Shown: positions 34,968 through 44,350, counted from the stretch's first letter. The stretch is 64,000 nt of DNA from Rhodothermales bacterium (GCA_958296045.1 CATQHT010000003.1:2564501-2628500), one strand, 5' to 3'. A program made the numbers and translations. Notes: a model not told the origin generated them from the letters alone.

Positions 34968-36100
34968 TGCGAGGTGGCGCATTGCATGTCTTGGGAAGGC
35001 TCTTTGCGTTAGGGATCTGCGTGCTGGCTGCTGTGCCGTCCAGCAGCGGCCAGCATAGCACGATCTTGCTCACGGAGGCATTCCGCATCGGTGATACTTC
35101 CGGCGGTATGTTCTTTGGCTCAATGCCGATCGTCTCCGTGGATGCTAGAAACAGAGTCTTTACCAATGACGGGCATGTTCTCAACGTGGTGTCGTCAACG
35201 GGAGACATGGTGGGGATGTTCGGGGAAAGAGGTGAAGGACCTGGAGAATTCCAGCGCGCGTCATCCGTAGTCTTCGGCCCAAAGGACTCCGTGTACGTTT
35301 TCGATAGCCAATTGCAACGTGTCACCGTGTTTGCACCCGATGACTTGCGGTACGCACGAACACTGAGAATCCCGCATGGCGAAATCAGCTATCCTTCAGG
35401 GCTGGTGAGTGTAGCAAGTCAAGGCATGGCCTTTCTGTACCGTCGTGCCTTTCGGCCGACTGACCCTGAGGATGTCAAACGATCTGTAGGCGTATACGTG
35501 GTTAGCCTTGGTAGTGGCAATCGGCATACGCTACCTCTCGCTGTGCTGCCGGACATTGAGTTCGTGGATTATCGTACCCTTTCCGGCGATTCATACGGGA
35601 TTAACCTACCGTTCGGCCCCAAGCCAAATGTTGAAGCGGGGCCCGGGGGACTTGTCTACTACGGAATGAGTGATTCAGTGCATATTCGCATCATGTCACT
35701 GGACTTCGTTGATCGTGGCAATATCGCTTGGCAGCATTCGCCGGTACCGGTTACTCGACTTGACCGGGATGAGCTACGAAACAAGGTTAAGGACACGCCT
35801 GCGGCGGAACTGGCGCTGAAGGCTCTGGCGTCTATCACATTTCCCCGGTACAAGCCAGCATACAAACATTTCATTGTGGATGATCAAGCGCGTGTCTGGC
35901 TGAAGCTTAGCACCGCCTTTGGGGCTCAGGAATCCACTTGGGTTGTTTTGGACTCGACGAGTCAGGAAGTAGGACGACTTGACCTGCCTACAGGGTTAAA
36001 TATCAGGGCTGTCCGGGGCGATAGAGCGTATGCAACTACTGCGGGAGATGATGGGTCTCCGCTATTGATCGCCTACGATGTGCAGGTGTCAGGGCGTTGA
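34967..36100 (+). CDS. Secreted 6-bladed beta-propeller (NHL-like) protein
   Basis: Start at the ATG at 34967, overlapping the peptide stop; a TTG one codon earlier is possible. A signal peptide (LFALGICVLAAVPSSSGQ) is followed by repeated blades, clearest in ISVDARNRVFTND-like VSVDARNRVFTNDGHVLNV, FGERGEGPGEFQRASSVVFGP and DSVYVFDSQLQRVTVFAPD. This family (often annotated 6-bladed beta-propeller, BF2992-like) is periplasmic or surface-located and commonly sits beside short secreted peptides. Roles are mostly unknown; a binding or export partner for the Cys-rich peptide is inferred from coupling. Confidence 0.8.
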   Translation: MRGGALHVLGRLFALGICVLAAVPSSSGQHSTILLTEAFRIGDTSGGMFFGSMPIVSVDARNRVFTNDGHVLNVVSSTGDMVGMFGERGEGPGEFQRASSVVFGPKDSVYVFDSQLQRVTVFAPDDLRYARTLRIPHGEISYPSGLVSVASQGMAFLYRRAFRPTDPEDVKRSVGVYVVSLGSGNRHTLPLAVLPDIEFVDYRTLSGDSYGINLPFGPKPNVEAGPGGLVYYGMSDSVHIRIMSLDFVDRGNIAWQHSPVPVTRLDRDELRNKVKDTPAAELALKALASITFPRYKPAYKHFIVDDQARVWLKLSTAFGAQESTWVVLDSTSQEVGRLDLPTGLNIRAVRGDRAYATTAGDDGSPLLIAYDVQVSGR

Positions 36101-36108
36101 CGCACAGG

Positions 36109-36837
36109 ATGGTAGACAACAATAAGGCGCGCACAAAGCGAGAAGCAATTGGACTTGCTACGACTGTGGTAACGGTCACTGCTGCTGTAGTGATGACCGT
36201 CTTGGTGGTTCGTCGCGAAGCGCTCACAAATCGTACGCCGCAGGTTGTGCCCCGTCAAGTTCTGACGGATTCCATGTGGCAGATCATATCAAATAACCGT
36301 GCCCAACAAGATGTCTCATCAGAGGTTCGAGTCTTAATGGTGAAGTTTTACGACTACGCGTGCCCATTCTGTCGTTAACTCAATTCTGTGTTAGACTCTA
36401 TTCAGGCTAAGTACTCATCAGAAGTTGCCATAATCTACAGATATGTGCCTCGGGCCAAATATGAGTGGACCTATTCTGCTGCAATTGCAGCAGAATGCGC
36501 AGCCAACCAAGGCTACTTCAGTATATACCATAACACTCTGTTTGCCAATCAAGTAGCACTGTCCAACTTGAGTAATTGAGATTCATTGGCTCAAGTCGCG
36601 CGCATACCCGATATGGTACGCTTTAACGATTGTGTCGTTGAGACCAGACCCCGTTCAAAGGTATCTACCGATACGATTCTGGGAAAACGTTTACAAGTTA
36701 CTGCTATCCCGACGTTGGTGGTGAATGGTTCCATGTACGAGGGCACCATGACATTCAAACAGCTGAACACCATTGTGCGCTGGGCCCGTCGGAACAGTGC
36801 GCCCCGAACGGGTCGGACGTCCGCGTCTTCGCGATAG
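36109..36837 (+). pseudogene. DsbA/thioredoxin-fold oxidoreductase with two in-frame stops
   Basis: From the ATG at 36109: an N-terminal membrane helix (AIGLATTVVTVTAAVVMTVLV), then VRVLMVKFYDYACPFCR, the CxxC active site of DsbA-like thiol oxidoreductases. A TAA at 36376 (codon 90) follows at once, and the same frame continues LNSVLDSIQAKYSSEVAIIYR and AAIAAECAANQGYFSIYHNTLF; a TGA at 36577 (codon 157) precedes DSLAQVARIP, FNDCV and the cis-Pro loop AIPTLVVNGSMYEG, to 36837. The TAA sits where DsbA proteins often have Gln. Nothing else is damaged, so inactivation is recent, or the stops are read through. Confidence 0.82.
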
Positions 36838-37253
36838 TGCGGCGTCGTATCGCTGCGTGCTAGAGCCGGAGTGCCTTGTTCGCCCCCGCGTCATTGCAAG
36901 TCCACCTGTCCAGCCATCATCGGGTTCCGCATCCGTAGCGATTGTGGCTGAGGGTGGTGGAACGCACTATGCTGGTGCCTGGAGAAGGTGCTGATCGGTT
37001 CAGGGTATCAGACGAAGCAGTCGTCACGCGCAAAGTGGGTCTGGGCGAGATTTCTGCTTGGGTGGAGGCCGGTGCGCCGCAGCCCCGCATGTAGCGACCT
37101 GCCAAGTATCCTGCTGACTTTTCTGATCAGGTGCGCTGCGTCACCGTATCCGCGTACAAGCACGCCACTTGGCGGCACTGCAATAACACCCGCTATGGGC
37201 TATGGCACGCTTGCAGCTGTGCTATGGCCAAAAGATAGGACGAGTACGCAGGG
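36838..37253. other. No recognisable gene
   Basis: Gap of about 415 bp where the plus-strand secreted-peptide locus meets the minus-strand pilus operon. It should contain terminators for both, but no clear hairpin with T-run was seen. Confidence 0.45.
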
Positions 37254-38720
37254 TTACCGCATGGAGCGGTACTTTGCCACATAGGCTGCGGCCCGCTCCC
37301 GGTCGCCGCTGCGACGGTATAATTCTACCATGAGGCGCATGAGTCGCTGCCGATCCGGCCGGGGCAATTGGTCCCATCCCTCTTCGGCGCGATGCGCGGC
37401 GCTAAGTGCCGCATCCACATCATTGACCAGCAGGTACGACACCTGTAAGGCCGCGCGCGCTGACTGGGCGGTTCCCGTAGCTTCGCTCTGCATCAGGTAG
37501 GCTAGGGCAGCATGGTGCTCCCCTTCCTGCCAACGAGCCATCCCCACGTTGAAGGTGATCGTGCCGTAGTCTTCGCGGACGCGGGCTGTCAGCGACGAAT
37601 CTGCAGGTAGATCCTGTGCGTGGGTCCACAAGACCTGCAAGGCGGTGACTGCCTCCTCCCACCGTTCGGTGCGGTACATAAGAAGCGCCGCTTCGTGCGC
37701 TGTTTGCAGGCGGGCATAGGGTGATCGGATGCGGGGCACAAGCGCCCGCAGACCGGCCAAAGCGGCCTCCGGCGCTTCGTTCGCGATGGTGAGAAGGCTG
37801 TCAAAGCGGATGCGCGTGCGCAAGTTGCCTCCATCCCAGAGGATCCAGCGACGTTCCTGTGCTAGAAAAGTCACCTGATTTCTATCTGAGGCCCATTGGG
37901 CTGCGGAATCCAAAGCGCTTAGGGCCAGGTCGCTGCGCATAGCATCAAGAAAGGCACGGCTGCTACGCGTAAGCTGTGCGAAGATGGCCGCGGAATCAGG
38001 TGCATGGCCCTCCTGCGGGGCAAGCGCCGCGTCGTCCGCCGTCGTCTGCGCGGCCCGCAACCACAGCGCCCCCGCAGCCAGTGCGGCGCCGACTGAATCG
38101 ACTTGCTCGTACGTCTCCGCCAAAAAGCCTACATAGTCCGCCCGGTGGCCCGCTAGGGCCACGAGCTCGTGGAGCACCTCAATCGCTCTGTTGAATGCAT
38201 GCAGTTGGCCGAACGTGTTGCCTTGCAGCACCAGCGTATGCGCCAGCCAGAGATGTGCATCTTCGTCAAAGGGGTTGGCATCTAGTGCTGCCTCAAATCT
38301 GGCTGCCGCGTCCTCCAATAGCGCCAGGGCGCGTAGGCTGTCCTCCTCTTGTGCGGACATCTCAAAAGCTTCGGCGCCTGAGCTGATGGCCAGCGCCGCG
38401 TTGCGGCTGGCCGCCGCATCCACCGGTCCACGCTCTAATAGCAATTGCCCTCCAACAAGGCTGTCGGCTAGGCGCACCATGTCAAGCGCAGCCGCCGCGT
38501 CTAGGGCACTTTGGGCACGCTGGTCGGTGGGCACCAGCGCGGAAGATGCCAGCGACGCAGCAACGCGCAGCACCTCGGGCGTGACGCCGGGCAACGGACA
38601 TGGCTCTTGGGTACTCATAGGCGCGACCTCGGCGGTGTCCGCCAGCGGGCGAACACGCTGACACGCGGTCAGAGTAAGCAGCATTAACGCTAAGAGCAAC
38701 CTGGAAATCATAAAACGCAT
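37254..38720 (-). CDS. TPR-type lipoprotein, last gene of the pilus/motor operon
   Basis: Starts MRFMISRLLLALMLLTLTACQR, a lipoprotein signal with lipobox LTAC. The 488-residue protein is almost wholly helical and Ala/Leu-rich; clear TPR-like pairs are seen in ARFEAALDANPFDEDAHLWLAHTL, AIEVLHELVALAGHRADYVGFLAETYEQV and the C-terminal RSGDRERAAAYVAKYRSM. Lipoproteins with TPRs often act as scaffolds for outer-membrane complexes (as pilotins do for secretins). It follows the TonB-like gene after 3 bp. A structural or assembly role in the operon's machine is inferred. Confidence 0.72.
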   Translation of the reverse strand: MRFMISRLLLALMLLTLTACQRVRPLADTAEVAPMSTQEPCPLPGVTPEVLRVAASLASSALVPTDQRAQSALDAAAALDMVRLADSLVGGQLLLERGPVDAAASRNAALAISSGAEAFEMSAQEEDSLRALALLEDAAARFEAALDANPFDEDAHLWLAHTLVLQGNTFGQLHAFNRAIEVLHELVALAGHRADYVGFLAETYEQVDSVGAALAAGALWLRAAQTTADDAALAPQEGHAPDSAAIFAQLTRSSRAFLDAMRSDLALSALDSAAQWASDRNQVTFLAQERRWILWDGGNLRTRIRFDSLLTIANEAPEAALAGLRALVPRIRSPYARLQTAHEAALLMYRTERWEEAVTALQVLWTHAQDLPADSSLTARVREDYGTITFNVGMARWQEGEHHAALAYLMQSEATGTAQSARAALQVSYLLVNDVDAALSAAHRAEEGWDQLPRPDRQRLMRLMVELYRRSGDRERAAAYVAKYRSMR

Positions 38721-38723
38721 CTA

Positions 38724-39650
38724 TCACGGGAGTTTAAGGCGTTCAGCATCCCACCAGGACAGAAACACCTGGTAAAAATGCTGCGCTTCGGGGCTGGCTG
38801 CGGCCCGCTCTTCGGACACGACGCCGGTGATCACGCCGCCACTGCGACGCACCGTACCAGCGCGAAAGCTGCGGCCTTCGCGCTGAAAGCTCCGGTCAAT
38901 GAGGTAGTACGACAAGGAGCCGCGGACGAGTACGACATGCAGCTCTCGCAGCGCCAGACGTGCCATGAGGTACATCTCATAGGCCACGCCGTCTTGGGTA
39001 AGGGTGGCCACTGCCGTCAGGTCGCCTTCTAGGACCTCCACATGGCGGTGGATGCCCGGTGGCAGCGGCGCCGGCCTAAGCTGCATCCAGCGCGTGAGGT
39101 CGCCTGTGCTATACGGCTCGCTGGCGACGGGCGGCGGCGGTGGCTCGGGCGCAGGGGCAGGGTCGCGCACCAGACGCGGTGGCGTTGCCGACACTACAAC
39201 AAGGGGCCGGCTCTTAGCAGGTGCCTTTGGTGCGGCACCCGCCGCGACTGCCGGTCGGGACGCGCCCAGCACCCGCGTCCTAGGCAATAGCGACCTTCGT
39301 CGGGCCGAGGCGGAGCCCTGCACCAGTGGGGAAGGCGATGCGCCTGCACGAGTGTCTGCGGCGCGGGGCGTCTGCACAGCTTTCGCTGAGGGGCGACGGA
39401 CGAGCGGCAATGCCGTGCGCGAAGGTGGTGGCGGGGGCACTGCATGCGCTGCGCGCAGTGCCGCGGCACGAGCGGGCGCCTGGGGGAGCACCGGAGCGGC
39501 AGTACCGCTGCGGCCCGCAAAATGGAGCTCAACCTGTTCGAGAGTGGCCGAAGGCCGCGTATGGAACGACCGGGCCCATCCCAATAGTAGCAGCAACGCG
39601 GCTGCCGTCAGCGCTGCCGCCCCAAGCCGCTCTTTCGTCTTGCGCGTCAT
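38724..39650 (-). CDS. TonB-like energy transducer
   Basis: Start at the ATG at 39650, overlapping the ExbD stop as ATGA; the frame is open further upstream inside exbD. The 308-residue protein has one N-terminal membrane helix (LGAAALTAAALLLLLGWARS), a long Pro/Ala/Arg-rich periplasmic linker (VPPPPPSRTALPL, PAPAPEPPPPPVAS) and a C-terminal folded domain (about 200-308). This is the TonB layout, and it follows exbB and two exbD genes. The C-terminal domain does not show the usual TonB YP...G motif; WMQLRPAPLPPGIHRHVEVLEG is unlike known TonB ends, so it may couple to a different outer-membrane partner, perhaps the usher. Confidence 0.68.
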   Translation of the reverse strand: MTRKTKERLGAAALTAAALLLLLGWARSFHTRPSATLEQVELHFAGRSGTAAPVLPQAPARAAALRAAHAVPPPPPSRTALPLVRRPSAKAVQTPRAADTRAGASPSPLVQGSASARRRSLLPRTRVLGASRPAVAAGAAPKAPAKSRPLVVVSATPPRLVRDPAPAPEPPPPPVASEPYSTGDLTRWMQLRPAPLPPGIHRHVEVLEGDLTAVATLTQDGVAYEMYLMARLALRELHVVLVRGSLSYYLIDRSFQREGRSFRAGTVRRSGGVITGVVSEERAAASPEAQHFYQVFLSWWDAERLKLP

Positions 39651-40024
39651 AGCAAAGGAGCAATGTTGCAGGCCACACGCTCTTGCTCGCACAGGTCCAT
39701 GACCCGTACCAGGCGCTGTACCGTGGCGGTGCCAAGAGGTACCAGCACCATGGGCGTGGGCAGGTTGCGGAGTGTGCGCAGACACGCCGCCAGCGCTGGC
39801 AGCGAGCGGACCTGGCAAATGTCGGTGCCATCCGGCTCGCGCCGGACAGAGGCAGCCAGAGGACTTACACGAATCTGAAATGACACGGCTGCAGAGGCGC
39901 TGCCGGTGCCATACGGCAGTGGCACCTGAACTCTGGGCGTAAGGTCGACGGTCGCCAGAAAGGCCATCAGCAGCAGCAGGCCAAGATCAATGAAGCGAAC
40001 CATGATGGAGTGTCGCGTATGCAT
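39647..40024 (-). CDS. exbD: ExbD/TolR-like protein (second copy)
   Basis: A 125-residue protein with a short cytoplasmic start, one membrane helix with an Asp at its start (VRFIDLGLLLLMAFLATVDL), and a periplasmic domain. The Asp in the helix (FID) is the proton-relay residue of ExbD/TolR/MotB proteins. The start is 4 bp after the stop of the first exbD; MVRFID (40003) is an alternative start. A pair of different ExbD proteins is common in Bacteroidota and related phyla. Confidence 0.8.
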   Translation of the reverse strand: MHTRHSIMVRFIDLGLLLLMAFLATVDLTPRVQVPLPYGTGSASAAVSFQIRVSPLAASVRREPDGTDICQVRSLPALAACLRTLRNLPTPMVLVPLGTATVQRLVRVMDLCEQERVACNIAPLL

Positions 40025-40028
40025 AGCG

Positions 40029-40406
40029 TCAACGTTGCTGATGAATATGCTGGACCAGGAAAGCGGCGCGTATGCCTTCGGCGTCCAGAGCTTTGTGCAG
40101 GGCTAACAGGATTTGTGCATGCACATGGCCGTCGGCAATGACCTCAACGCCTTGTCCCTCGCCGCTGACCCTTGTGGCCAGCTCAGCAGGAGAGAGCATC
40201 AGAGGCGCGCCATCGGGCCCGTGCGCTATGAGTGTGCCGTCGGCGGTGAGTGCCACCTGCAGAGGCTGCACCATAGCTCCTCGATCTGGAACCTCCTCGC
40301 TGAGCGGGGGCTGCACGCCATAAGGGTCCAAACTGGCTACGGCCATCAGGCTGAGCAGCAACAACAGCGTGATATCGACCAGGCGCACGATAAAGGCGGG
40401 ACGCAT
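40029..40406 (-). CDS. exbD: ExbD/TolR-like protein (first copy)
   Basis: Start at the ATG at 40406 (MRPAFIVRLVDITLLLLLSLMAVASL), just after the exbB stop. The helix carries the proton-relay Asp in RLVDITLLLL. The periplasmic part has the family-type pattern VALTADGTLIAHGPDG, then VEVIADGHVHAQILLALHKALDAEGI, matching the ExbD beta-alpha fold. Together with ExbB it forms the proton-driven motor. Confidence 0.85.
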   Translation of the reverse strand: MRPAFIVRLVDITLLLLLSLMAVASLDPYGVQPPLSEEVPDRGAMVQPLQVALTADGTLIAHGPDGAPLMLSPAELATRVSGEGQGVEVIADGHVHAQILLALHKALDAEGIRAAFLVQHIHQQR

Positions 40407-40408
40407 CG

Positions 40409-41104
40409 TCAGGACTCCTTGGTGGATGGCCCGTCGCACAGCGCCAAGAGCCTATAGCGTACGCGCGTCGCCCAAGCCTCCGCCCGCTCATGGTAGCGGC
40501 TGGCCCAGCTGTGAACCAAGGACTCAAGCAGCTCCAAAATGATCGACACCACGATGCCGAGCAGCGTGGAAACCACCGCTATGGCAATACCAGCGAATAT
40601 GGTCTGGGCATCCCGCGTCTGCGCAGAAAAAAGCGCATAGATGCCAGCCAAAGTGCCAAGCAGCCCGAGACCACCTGCGGTGCTTGACAGAAAGCCCACC
40701 AAGCGTTGCGTCCTACCATATGCGGCACGCGTTGCCTGAAGCACTAGGCCGGCTTCGTGCCCGAGAGCGGAGGCAAGAGGCGCGTTGTACCACACCTGCA
40801 TCATGCCCCGCAGCAGGCGGCGATAGAGGCAAGGTTCATTGTTCTCCAAAGCGGCCTCAAAGTCCTGGGCGTCCAGCGTATCTACCGGCAGTCCCGCCAT
40901 CGTGCGCGCAAAGCGAAGGTCCAGCACCAAGCGCATTGAGGCCAGCGCCAAAGCCAGAAGCCCCGCGGCTAGGACCGCCAGGATGGGCCACTGGAACCCG
41001 CCCGCCTGCGTGAGCAGGCCCAGGAGCGTGTCGCCTTGGGCCACGGGCACCTGCGTAGTGTCCGCAGCTACCTGCAAAAGAGTCATTGTCATGGGAAGAG
41101 CCAT
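40409..41104 (-). CDS. exbB: ExbB/TolQ/MotA-family proton channel
   Basis: Start at the ATG at 41104 (MALPMTMTLLQV); the frame is open upstream into the previous gene. The 231-residue protein has three membrane helices: LAVLAAGLLALALASM, then LVGFLSSTAGGLGLLGTLAGIYALF and IFAGIAIAVVSTLLGIVVSIILELL. GLLGTLAGIYALF and the following Ala-rich helix are the MotA/TolQ/ExbB signature. It lies 13 bp after an adhesin-like gene of the pilus cluster, so the motor genes are part of that transcript. Confidence 0.87.
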   Translation of the reverse strand: MALPMTMTLLQVAADTTQVPVAQGDTLLGLLTQAGGFQWPILAVLAAGLLALALASMRLVLDLRFARTMAGLPVDTLDAQDFEAALENNEPCLYRRLLRGMMQVWYNAPLASALGHEAGLVLQATRAAYGRTQRLVGFLSSTAGGLGLLGTLAGIYALFSAQTRDAQTIFAGIAIAVVSTLLGIVVSIILELLESLVHSWASRYHERAEAWATRVRYRLLALCDGPSTKES

Positions 41105-41117
41105 ATTTGGGTTAAGG

Positions 41118-42011
41118 TCAGTAGCAGTGGGCTTGCATCTGGATCGTCCCGCGGTAGCGGCCAGCCGGAGCGTAGGCGGGCACATCGATGCGACCCCCCA
41201 GCCGCAGCTCCAATGCACCCTGTGGCGGGGTCTTCAGGACAAGGCTGCCGCTGCCGGTCAGGGCCGCATGCAGCGGTCCACCCGCCACAGGTCGCCAAGC
41301 GAGCGCGCTGGCGAAGGCGACGTGGCCTGTGCGACCCGTAAGAGATGGCGGCGCTGTGACCGTGATCACCACATGCTCAGTGCTGGTGGTGATGTGCGCG
41401 TAGGCGAGGCTGAAAGAGGACGCGTCGGCGAGCCTTCGGCCCAGACTGCCGTGGCGTGTTCCCAGTACAGGGTCCAGCACGATGGTGCCTGCGGCGTGAG
41501 CCGTGGCTCGACCGAACCGGAGAGAGCCGTGACGGGTGAGCATGCACGACGGCGTGCGCTGCTCAACGCGAAGCGTGACAGGGACGCGCTGGCGTTCCTG
41601 CCAGCCTGCGCCCTCTACCAGAATCGTGATCAGCCCCCGGTATAGGCCAGCCGGTGTACCGGCAGCGACCACGACTTCGGCGCCAACGCCCCAGCGAATA
41701 GGGGTGCTGGAGGTGCCCGCGCGGCATGCGGCACCGGTGCCATTCGGCAGGCAGGCCACACGTACCTGGGCACGCAGGGAATAGCTAGGACCGCGCAGCG
41801 TGGCGGGCGTGGCATGCGCTACATAGAACGCACCTGAGGCATTCAGACGCGTGAGTGCCACCTCGCCACAGCGCTGCGTCTCGCAGCGGACGGTGGTGCC
41901 AGGAATCGCCGTGCCGAGATCCAGCGGGCGCTGCATCACCAGGAACTGCGCGGAAGACGCTACAGGCCATGCACCGAGCACGACCAAGAGTAAAGTGTGC
42001 AGCATACTCAT
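41118..42011 (-). CDS. Secreted pilin/adhesin-like protein of the chaperone-usher cluster
   Basis: A signal peptide (MLHTLLLVVLGAWPVASSAQ) leads into a beta-rich protein of 297 residues that appears to contain two related beta-domains. The second (TPSCMLTRHGSLRFGRATAH...GTIVLDPVLGTRHGSL, then a closing GRIDVPAYAPAGRYRGTIQMQAHC) resembles the domain of the shorter protein at 45132 (VEFGQQHANAGRVVLDPATGEI). This is the layout of spore-coat-U/DUF4402-type fimbrial proteins. The two-domain form fits a tip adhesin. Its start overlaps the usher stop (ATGA). Confidence 0.66.
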   Translation of the reverse strand: MSMLHTLLLVVLGAWPVASSAQFLVMQRPLDLGTAIPGTTVRCETQRCGEVALTRLNASGAFYVAHATPATLRGPSYSLRAQVRVACLPNGTGAACRAGTSSTPIRWGVGAEVVVAAGTPAGLYRGLITILVEGAGWQERQRVPVTLRVEQRTPSCMLTRHGSLRFGRATAHAAGTIVLDPVLGTRHGSLGRRLADASSFSLAYAHITTSTEHVVITVTAPPSLTGRTGHVAFASALAWRPVAGGPLHAALTGSGSLVLKTPPQGALELRLGGRIDVPAYAPAGRYRGTIQMQAHCY

Positions 42012-44350
42012 CGCGACTCCCGTGTCTCGTCGCCCGCCGTCAGTTGCACATCGACGATGCGCTGCCCGACAGGTACCGTCAGGGGCTGGCGCAAAAGCAC
42101 CTCCTCGTCAGTAGCGTCAGCCAGCTGCAGGACATACGTGCCGGGCTGAAGCCTGAACGCAAAGCCACCGTCGCTGTAGACGGGTCTTTCCATAATGATG
42201 CCGCCGCCTTGAAGTGCTTGGGCGATAAGCCGCGCATGCGGGCGATCAGCGGACAGCACGCGTCCTCGAATTAGCGGCGTGCGCTGTAGTGGGATGTCGA
42301 TAACTTTGGCGCGCCCCGGATCAGCGACAAAGCTGAAGGTGTGCCCCGTCGCTGGACGCAGCCAAGGGTCGCCTACGGACTGCTCAATGATGCGCACCTG
42401 ATAAGCGGCATAGGGCTCCAGGTGCATTGCGCGAAGCACTCCGCTGGCCATACGCCTTAGGGGCGCATGAAAGACCTGCACTTCCACCGCAGGCAAGAGC
42501 GGCTCCGCAGGGTCCCGGTGCCCGTCACCGTCGTGGTCCTCGAAGACACGCAAAAGCGCAGAGGTCTCGCCTTCGAATGCGCGAGAAAAGCGCACGCCGT
42601 TACCGACACCGATGCTGCCGTAGGCGCTGTGCGTGTGTGTGCCGCCGGAGCTAAGGCGCGAAGCAAGGCCGAACACCTCTGTCTGCAGCTGCAGCGTCAC
42701 GGTGGCGCGCATACGGCCCGACGGCAGATGCCAGTGCCCAGACATGCCAAACGTTAGGGCGCGCGTAGTGAGCAGTGCTTCAATGCCTGCATTCAGAGGC
42801 TCGCGGCGGCCATCCGCCACCAGCCGGACCTCGACCATGCGGCGCTGTAGCGTGACGGCCATGCCTCCCTCTGCCACCCAGCGCGCATGGCGGAATCCCT
42901 GGCGGCGAGTCATGTGTACCTCCAGCCGGGCGAATCGGCCACCCGGGCCATGGTATGTAAGGACGGGTGCCACATGGCTGCCCGATGCGCGCGAGGCCTG
43001 TGCCATGAGCTGTACGCCCAGGCGCCGCTGATGCAGCGTCGCTGCTACATGCCAGCGATCACGGTTCCGTGTGGCCTCCACCCTGAGCGGCCGGTGCCAT
43101 AGGTGCACGCTGGTCTGGGTCAGGTGTCCAGGCCACGCCAGATCCGCAGCGATCACCGCCCACGGGAAGGGGCTGGCCGTGATGCCTGCAGCCGGACCGC
43201 GTCGATGCCGCGCGGAAGCGCGAACCGTGAGTCGAGGTAGAAGGCCATAGCGTACATGAACAGCACCGCCGCTGCCTAAGACCGCATCATATTCCAGACG
43301 ATGGTCAGGGGCCAGCGACGCGGTTGCAAGCGCGTAGTGGCGTTCTTGGCGGACTGCAGCGCCCCCCAACGGCTGAATCCTGACTACGGCTTCGGTGGAT
43401 CCATAGTAGGTGGGGACGCGCAGCGCGTAGCGACCACGGCTGTCAGCGCGTGCCCGATCCGTGACGCGGCCGCCTACGAGCGCTTCGACCAGGGCATGCG
43501 GCGTTGCATGCCCGCGAAGCACAGCCATACGTTGCACATGCAGCGCCGCCAATGGCATGTTCGACAGGCGCACCGCATCGACTGGTGCAGCGTCGCTCAG
43601 CACAAGGCGTCCGGCTTCCAAGCGTGTTAGCCAACGACTGCGGGGCCGATCAAACAGGTAGCTCGCAACTGGAGTACCTCCGAGTGATGCGCCGAGTGCG
43701 CCACCCAGAATGCTGGCCGTCAAATGCAATGTGCCTTGCATCATGATCGGCTCGATGCGTCGCCACTGGCCTGTGACCTGCCATGACGCTATGGCGCCTC
43801 CTAACAAGGGGCGCTCGCGCCCGAAACGGAGTGGCCCAGACACCTCGCTGTCCAGCGTGAGGCGCGGCCCAAGGGCCGCGGCATCGAACTGGGTGGCAGC
43901 AGAGGAGAGCTGCAGCGTGAGGCGGCGCTCGTCAAAGTGTATGTCCGAGCCGAACAGTACCTCGAGCACCTGTACGGTGAGCAGAAAACGCCCGTCCGCA
44001 TGGTGCGCCTGACCCGAAAGTGACACACGCGAACCATCATGACGGATGGCTGCCTTGCGGGCAAAGTCAAGCTCCATGCGACCCGTAACGTCGGTGGCCA
44101 CCAGCTGCAGCCCCTGGCGCTCGACCACAAACCCCAGACGCTCCATGAGCGTGGCGCTCTCGACGAAGAAGCGCGATCCGTCATGGTAAGCCCGCACCAC
44201 TGCACTAAAGCCTGGAGCCTGCACCATAAGCGGTACATCCATAAAGACGGGACCGCCTTCCTGCGCATAGCTGGAGCTGGGAGCCAAAGGACAGGCCACC
44301 AGAATGGCGGCGGTCCAGAGCGCAGCCCGTGATGGGAACCGTGCGGTCAC
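42008..44350 (-). CDS. Outer-membrane usher-like protein
   Basis: A 780-residue exported protein (signal CPLAPSSSYA). It starts with a small N-terminal domain in which a copper-amine-oxidase-N-like fold may sit (FVESATLMERLGFVVERQ), continues as a long beta-rich region with alternating aromatic residues typical of a large barrel, and ends with Ig/plug-like beta-domains (LLRVFEDHDGDGHRDPAEPLL, GGFAFRLQPGTYVLQLAD). This order is seen in fimbrial usher relatives, and the gene is followed on one side by a PapD-like chaperone and on the other by an adhesin. It is divergent from classical FimD. DHDGDGHRD looks like a Ca-binding loop. Confidence 0.68.
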   Translation of the reverse strand: MTARFPSRAALWTAAILVACPLAPSSSYAQEGGPVFMDVPLMVQAPGFSAVVRAYHDGSRFFVESATLMERLGFVVERQGLQLVATDVTGRMELDFARKAAIRHDGSRVSLSGQAHHADGRFLLTVQVLEVLFGSDIHFDERRLTLQLSSAATQFDAAALGPRLTLDSEVSGPLRFGRERPLLGGAIASWQVTGQWRRIEPIMMQGTLHLTASILGGALGASLGGTPVASYLFDRPRSRWLTRLEAGRLVLSDAAPVDAVRLSNMPLAALHVQRMAVLRGHATPHALVEALVGGRVTDRARADSRGRYALRVPTYYGSTEAVVRIQPLGGAAVRQERHYALATASLAPDHRLEYDAVLGSGGAVHVRYGLLPRLTVRASARHRRGPAAGITASPFPWAVIAADLAWPGHLTQTSVHLWHRPLRVEATRNRDRWHVAATLHQRRLGVQLMAQASRASGSHVAPVLTYHGPGGRFARLEVHMTRRQGFRHARWVAEGGMAVTLQRRMVEVRLVADGRREPLNAGIEALLTTRALTFGMSGHWHLPSGRMRATVTLQLQTEVFGLASRLSSGGTHTHSAYGSIGVGNGVRFSRAFEGETSALLRVFEDHDGDGHRDPAEPLLPAVEVQVFHAPLRRMASGVLRAMHLEPYAAYQVRIIEQSVGDPWLRPATGHTFSFVADPGRAKVIDIPLQRTPLIRGRVLSADRPHARLIAQALQGGGIIMERPVYSDGGFAFRLQPGTYVLQLADATDEEVLLRQPLTVPVGQRIVDVQLTAGDETRESR

